DNA of 8,979 nt from Firmicutes bacterium UBA994 (GTDB lineage: Bacteria > Bacillota > UBA994). The stretch covers positions 6,812 to 15,790 of the forward strand of contig DBBC01000068.1 of assembly GCA_002292025.1 (NCBI GenBank). The letters run 5' to 3'. Positions 6,550 to 8,979 of this stretch are shown here, piece by piece. The number at the start of each line of letters is the position of its first letter. Positions within the stretch are counted from its first letter, which is position 1. The notes beneath the pieces are model-generated. The model was given only the letters and a program-made list of their open reading frames with translations, was not told the DNA's origin and ran no database searches. The translations under genes were made by a program, and so were the position numbers.

Positions 6550-6585
6550 CCAAGGAGACTCCGCGCTGGCGCGGAGTCTCCTTGG
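6550..6585 (-). terminator. 36-bp near-perfect palindrome after cstA
   Basis: CCAAGGAGACTCCGCGC (6550-6566) and its exact complement (6569-6585) surround a 2-nt centre. This gives about a 16-bp stem with a 4-nt loop, 14 bp beyond the cstA stop. Only a weak T-stretch follows (ATTTAG), so it is a poor intrinsic terminator by itself. It probably acts with the next hairpin or shields the mRNA from 3' decay. Confidence 0.6.
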
Positions 6586-6598
6586 GAACCGACTTACG

Positions 6599-8254
6599 TC
6601 AGTCGCCTGACCGCTGCAAATTACTCGTTTGCTCGCGTTTTTCCTTCTTCTCTGCTGAAAGTTTGACTATCGACAAACCAACCAAAACGATAGCTAGGAT
6701 AAAGAGCGCGGCGGTGATAATGACATGCACCCAATTATCTGCCGCATACGCTCTGAGGAACATCGTCACCAGTGCCGTCATGGTGACAGCCAGCATGAAG
6801 ACCATGGGATAAAGGACAAACTTGTTGTCCAGACCCTTTCTCGTTAACCAGACGGCGACCGCCAGCAAGGCCATAGAGGCCATAAGCTGGTTAGCTGAAC
6901 CGAATAGGGGCCAGAGTATCCTCCATTCGCCGCCATATAACAGCACACCAGCGAGGATCACACCAATAGCCCCGGCCACGTAGCGATTGGTCGCTAGGGT
7001 AACCACAGCCGAGGGCTTTGCACCCTCCTTTTCTGCTAGCTCTTGGAACATAAACCGGCACAACCGAGTGGCAGTATCCAGCGTAGTCAAGGCAAAAGCG
7101 GCCAGAACCAAGCCAGCAAAGGTCACACCAGCATCCCGCGGGATCCCAATGGCGGTCAGGAAAGCACCGATACCGTTAGAAAAGACGGCTCCCCATCCCC
7201 CTGCTCGCAGCATGGCAGTGTAGTCACCCATTAGCAGGTACGCCACGGTGGTAAGCGCAATCACGGCCAGCACGCCCTCCAGCAACATAGCGCCATAACC
7301 GATGGGCTTGATATGGGTTTCACTACTTATCTGTTTGGACGTGGTCCCGGAAGCGACGATGGAGTGAAAGCCGGAAGTGGCCCCACAAGCGACAGTGACA
7401 AACAGCATGGGGAAGAGAAAACCAAGGCCGGTCTGGAAACCGGTGAATGCGGTCAGCCTGATGGTGGGGTTATAGGCAAGAATACCGATCACCGCGGCAG
7501 CCAGAAAACCATACAGCAAAAACGAGTCGAGGTAGTCACGGGGCTGCAAAAGGAGCCATACCGGCAGGCTGGCAGCAACATAGCCGTATGCCAGCAGAAG
7601 GACTAGCCAAGTGTTGTGTGGTAGGCTGAGGGGGAACAGGATGCCCAACCATACACAAAGGGCCAGCAACGCGATACCGACTACGGTGGACACCGCCAAG
7701 GGGGCACCCCTGCGGTGGACAGCGTAGCCGAAGAAAATCGCCACCACAGTAAATATCGACGCAGCGCTACCCACCGCCGGGAGGGAGACGAAGGTTGTGG
7801 CAAGGACATTGGCAAAAACAGCCATAATGAGGATCACAGTGAGCCAAGCAAAGGCTGCAAAAAGCTTTTTGCCACTGATGCCAATGTTTTCTCCGAGGAT
7901 CTCGGCGATAGTCTTCCCCCGGTGTCGGATAGAGGCATATAAGGTTGAGGCATCGTGTACGGCCCCCACAAAGATGTTGCCTATGACAATCCACAGAAAT
8001 ACCGGTATCCAGCCAAACACTGCAGCTACTATCGGACCTATAATCGGGGCGGCACCGGCGATAGAAGCAAAGTGGTGACCCATCACGACCGGCGCCGGTG
8101 TCGGGACATAATCCACCTCATCGCGCATTGTGTGGGCTGGGGTTTTTGCCGTCGGATCGATTCCCCCCAGCTTTTTGATTACATAGGATCCGTAGAAAAC
8201 GTAGGCAACAACGAAGGCAGCAGCGGAAATAAGCAATAACCATATCGCACTCAT
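6599..8254 (-). CDS. cstA: Carbon starvation protein CstA-family transporter (551 aa)
   Basis: A polytopic inner-membrane transporter of the CstA/BtsT family. Studied enterobacterial members import pyruvate or peptides under carbon limitation. Clear family landmarks are GHHFASIAGAAPIIGP (59-74), GNIFVGAVHD (92-101), CGATSGFHSIVASGTTSKQI (290-309), TLDTATRLCRF (391-401), ATNRYVAGAIG (421-431) and WPLFGSANQLMAS (448-460). The last belongs to the C-terminal CstA membrane region. At 551 residues it is shorter than the roughly 700-residue E. coli proteins but matches the shorter forms common in Gram-positive bacteria. It ends in a charged, Lys/Glu-rich cytoplasmic tail (530-551). The ATG at 8254 has GAAGGGAGA (8270-8262) with a spacer of about 7 nt. 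It lies 39 bp after the 171-residue gene without an intervening terminator, so the two probably form an operon. The substrate is inferred only from family. Confidence 0.95.
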   Translation of the reverse strand: MSAIWLLLISAAAFVVAYVFYGSYVIKKLGGIDPTAKTPAHTMRDEVDYVPTPAPVVMGHHFASIAGAAPIIGPIVAAVFGWIPVFLWIVIGNIFVGAVHDASTLYASIRHRGKTIAEILGENIGISGKKLFAAFAWLTVILIMAVFANVLATTFVSLPAVGSAASIFTVVAIFFGYAVHRRGAPLAVSTVVGIALLALCVWLGILFPLSLPHNTWLVLLLAYGYVAASLPVWLLLQPRDYLDSFLLYGFLAAAVIGILAYNPTIRLTAFTGFQTGLGFLFPMLFVTVACGATSGFHSIVASGTTSKQISSETHIKPIGYGAMLLEGVLAVIALTTVAYLLMGDYTAMLRAGGWGAVFSNGIGAFLTAIGIPRDAGVTFAGLVLAAFALTTLDTATRLCRFMFQELAEKEGAKPSAVVTLATNRYVAGAIGVILAGVLLYGGEWRILWPLFGSANQLMASMALLAVAVWLTRKGLDNKFVLYPMVFMLAVTMTALVTMFLRAYAADNWVHVIITAALFILAIVLVGLSIVKLSAEKKEKREQTSNLQRSGD

Positions 8255-8293
8255 TACACTTTCTCCCTTCTACATATTTAGTCTGCCAACGCT

Positions 8294-8809
8294 CTAACTA
8301 TGCACCACCTGCTTTGGTCGATAGATTCTCATCACCTCCTTGCCCTTGGGGCTGGCGTAGACTTGACCGGACGAAAGGTCAACCAGCAGCAGACAAACCG
8401 AATACCATCCGCGTAGTCCAAACCAGAAGCTTCGGCCGTGTTTGAACTGCGTCCCGACACGAATGGCTTCGGGGGCAACCCCTTGCTCAGAAACCAGTAT
8501 CCCTGATATCACACTGGACATATGTTCCTCCTTGGGTTTGACCAGCTCGTTGGCGGCATTCACTAGGAAAGCAGTAAAATCCTGTACTTTGGCGGTGCAT
8601 ATCTCAGCTAAGTGACCTTCCACTAAACAATACTCGTTAGTTTCCCAAGCGCCGAGGGTCGCTTTCTTAGCAAGAAAATACTTCTCGTTCCGTACATGGC
8701 AACAAGCATAAAGGTCCAGTCGGCGTCCGAGAATAGAATAGTCAGAGTGCACATCAAAGTAGGCCCCGTACTTGCCGCGCAAAGTCTCAAGATACTCGGC
8801 TAGTTTCAT
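8294..8809 (-). CDS. Uncharacterised 171-residue cytoplasmic protein upstream of cstA
   Basis: I cannot assign a function. The protein is soluble, with no signal peptide or membrane helix. It starts with a helical segment (MKLAEYLETLRGKYGAYFDV), followed by YSILGRRLDLYACCHVRNEKYFLAKK (24-49), GAWETNEYCLVEGH (53-66), KEEHMSSVISGILV (93-106) and SFWFGLRGWYSVCLLLVDLS (127-146). It ends with GQVYASPKGKEVMRIYRPK (148-166). These blocks resemble a conserved clostridial family that I recall, without certainty, as DUF8052. Cysteines are at 36, 37, 61, 71 and 139, with no clear metal motif. The frame is open to a GTG at 8821, but GGGAGGAG at 8819-8812 points to the ATG at 8809. It is the first gene of the cstA transcript, 39 bp before cstA, suggesting a regulatory or accessory role for the transporter. 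Gene reality is well supported; the role is not. Confidence 0.88.
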   Translation of the reverse strand: MKLAEYLETLRGKYGAYFDVHSDYSILGRRLDLYACCHVRNEKYFLAKKATLGAWETNEYCLVEGHLAEICTAKVQDFTAFLVNAANELVKPKEEHMSSVISGILVSEQGVAPEAIRVGTQFKHGRSFWFGLRGWYSVCLLLVDLSSGQVYASPKGKEVMRIYRPKQVVHS

Positions 8810-8811
8810 AT

Positions 8812-8819
8812 CTCCTCCC
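8812..8819 (-). promoter_or_regulatory. Ribosome binding site deciding the start of the 171-residue gene
   Basis: GGGAGGAG lies 2-5 nt before the ATG at 8809. It falls inside the longer open frame that begins with the GTG at 8821, so the four extra residues MGGD are most likely not translated. Confidence 0.75.
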
Positions 8820-8841
8820 ACTGGTGCAGGCGCCTATCCCC

Positions 8842-8872
8842 CCTACCTGCAGGCTTAAAACCTGCGGGTAGG
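8842..8872 (-). promoter_or_regulatory. Leader stem-loop before the 171-residue gene and cstA
   Basis: CCTACCTGCAGG (8842-8853) and CCTGCGGGTAGG (8861-8872) form a 12-bp stem with a 7-nt loop. There is one C-A mismatch in the minus-strand RNA and a G-U pair in the plus-strand RNA. No U-tract follows on the minus strand (it reads GGGGGATAGG), so it is not an ordinary terminator. It would lie in the 5' untranslated leader about 30 nt before the ribosome binding site. Confidence 0.5.
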
Positions 8873-8877
8873 TGAAA

Positions 8878-8891
8878 TCGGAACGATCCGA
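8878..8891. promoter_or_regulatory. Small inverted repeat next to a candidate -10 box
   Basis: TCGGA-ACGA-TCCGA is a 5-bp inverted repeat lying 2-3 bp downstream of TATAAT (8899-8894), where transcription would start. It may be an operator or the base of a leader hairpin. It is short enough to be chance. Confidence 0.25.
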
Positions 8892-8893
8892 AT

Positions 8894-8899
8894 ATTATA
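8894..8899 (-). promoter_or_regulatory. Perfect -10 box (TATAAT) upstream of the 171-residue gene
   Basis: The minus strand reads TATAAT at 8899-8894, about 85 bp before the ATG at 8809, with an expected start near 8887. No good -35 hexamer is seen 16-18 bp upstream and there is no TGn extension. It may need an activator, or the true promoter may be CATAAT in the repeat at 8931-8979. Confidence 0.4.
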
Positions 8900-8928
8900 T
8901 TGAGCGTACAATTAAGGCACTTAAGATT

Positions 8929-8956
8929 ATTATGCTTATTTTTCGCCAAAATGCAA
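8929..8956 (-). promoter_or_regulatory. Alternative promoter within the copy-B region
   Basis: TTGCAT (8956-8951) and CATAAT (8934-8929) are 16 nt apart on the minus strand, occupying the same positions as the pair in copy A. CATAAT matches the -10 consensus at five of six bases; the -35 matches only in TTG. Being positioned identically in both copies is the main support. Confidence 0.4.
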
Positions 8957-8979
8957 GTTTTACGTCTAAGCAGTCAAAA
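8931..8979 (-). repeat. Copy B of the 49-bp repeat, reaching the window edge
   Basis: Ungapped match to 6467-6515 (42 of 49), including 21 identical bases at 8959-8979. It lies about 122 bp before the 171-residue gene that heads the cstA transcript. The match runs to the last base of the window, so the repeated unit may extend further. Confidence 0.85.

Noticed and set aside
7767..7994. Minus-strand 75-codon frame inside cstA
   Set aside because: It overlaps the conserved core of cstA in another frame and shows no domain or ribosome site of its own.
8873..8886. CcpA cre-like sequence TGAAATCGGAACGA near the cstA leader
   Set aside because: The left half fits the cre pattern but the right half misses the essential CA-type end, so support is too weak to call catabolite control.

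Overview
All eight protein genes lie on the minus strand, so the window is read from its right end (8979) to its left end (1). Strong GGAGG-type ribosome binding sites, GTG as well as ATG starts, intrinsic terminators, an FtsEX locus of Gram-positive type and DUF3048/DUF6671-type proteins all suggest a member of the Bacillota, most likely a clostridial lineage of middling GC content. This is inference from style and gene families. No rRNA or other marker fixes the taxon.

Region 1 (8979-6599) is a carbon-starvation transporter unit. A promoter region (8979-8890) and a leader with a 12-bp stem-loop precede a 171-residue soluble protein of unknown function (8809-8294). A 551-residue CstA-family transporter (8254-6599) follows after 39 bp. 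Two hairpins (6585-6550 and 6538-6511) end the unit, and the second is a textbook intrinsic terminator.

Region 2 (6515-4894) is a second, divergent CstA-family transporter of 489 residues (6431-4962) with its own promoter region. A 49-bp segment of that region (6467-6515) is repeated ungapped at 42 of 49 positions, with 21 consecutive identical bases, at 8931-8979 upstream of region 1. The two transporter units therefore probably answer to the same regulator. Two abutting hairpins (4957-4894) close region 2.

Region 3 (4804-6) looks like one transcript. An EamA/DMT-family exporter (4804-3926) is followed by ftsE (3892-3203), ftsX (about 3219-2326, overlapping ftsE), an envelope protein (2312-882) and a DUF6671 protein with four CxxC pairs (869-6). 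The envelope protein is the most interesting item. It has the membrane anchor and long coiled coil typical of FtsEX-partner murein hydrolase activators (EnvC/PcsB/CwlO style), but a full DUF3048 module replaces the usual LytM, CHAP or NlpC/P60 domain. The natural hypothesis is that FtsEX controls a DUF3048 effector in cell-wall remodelling.

The longest stretches without a gene are 8810-8979 (170 bp), 6432-6598 (167 bp) and 4805-4961 (157 bp); each is described under its features. I saw no RNA genes, CRISPR arrays, insertion sequences or phage genes.
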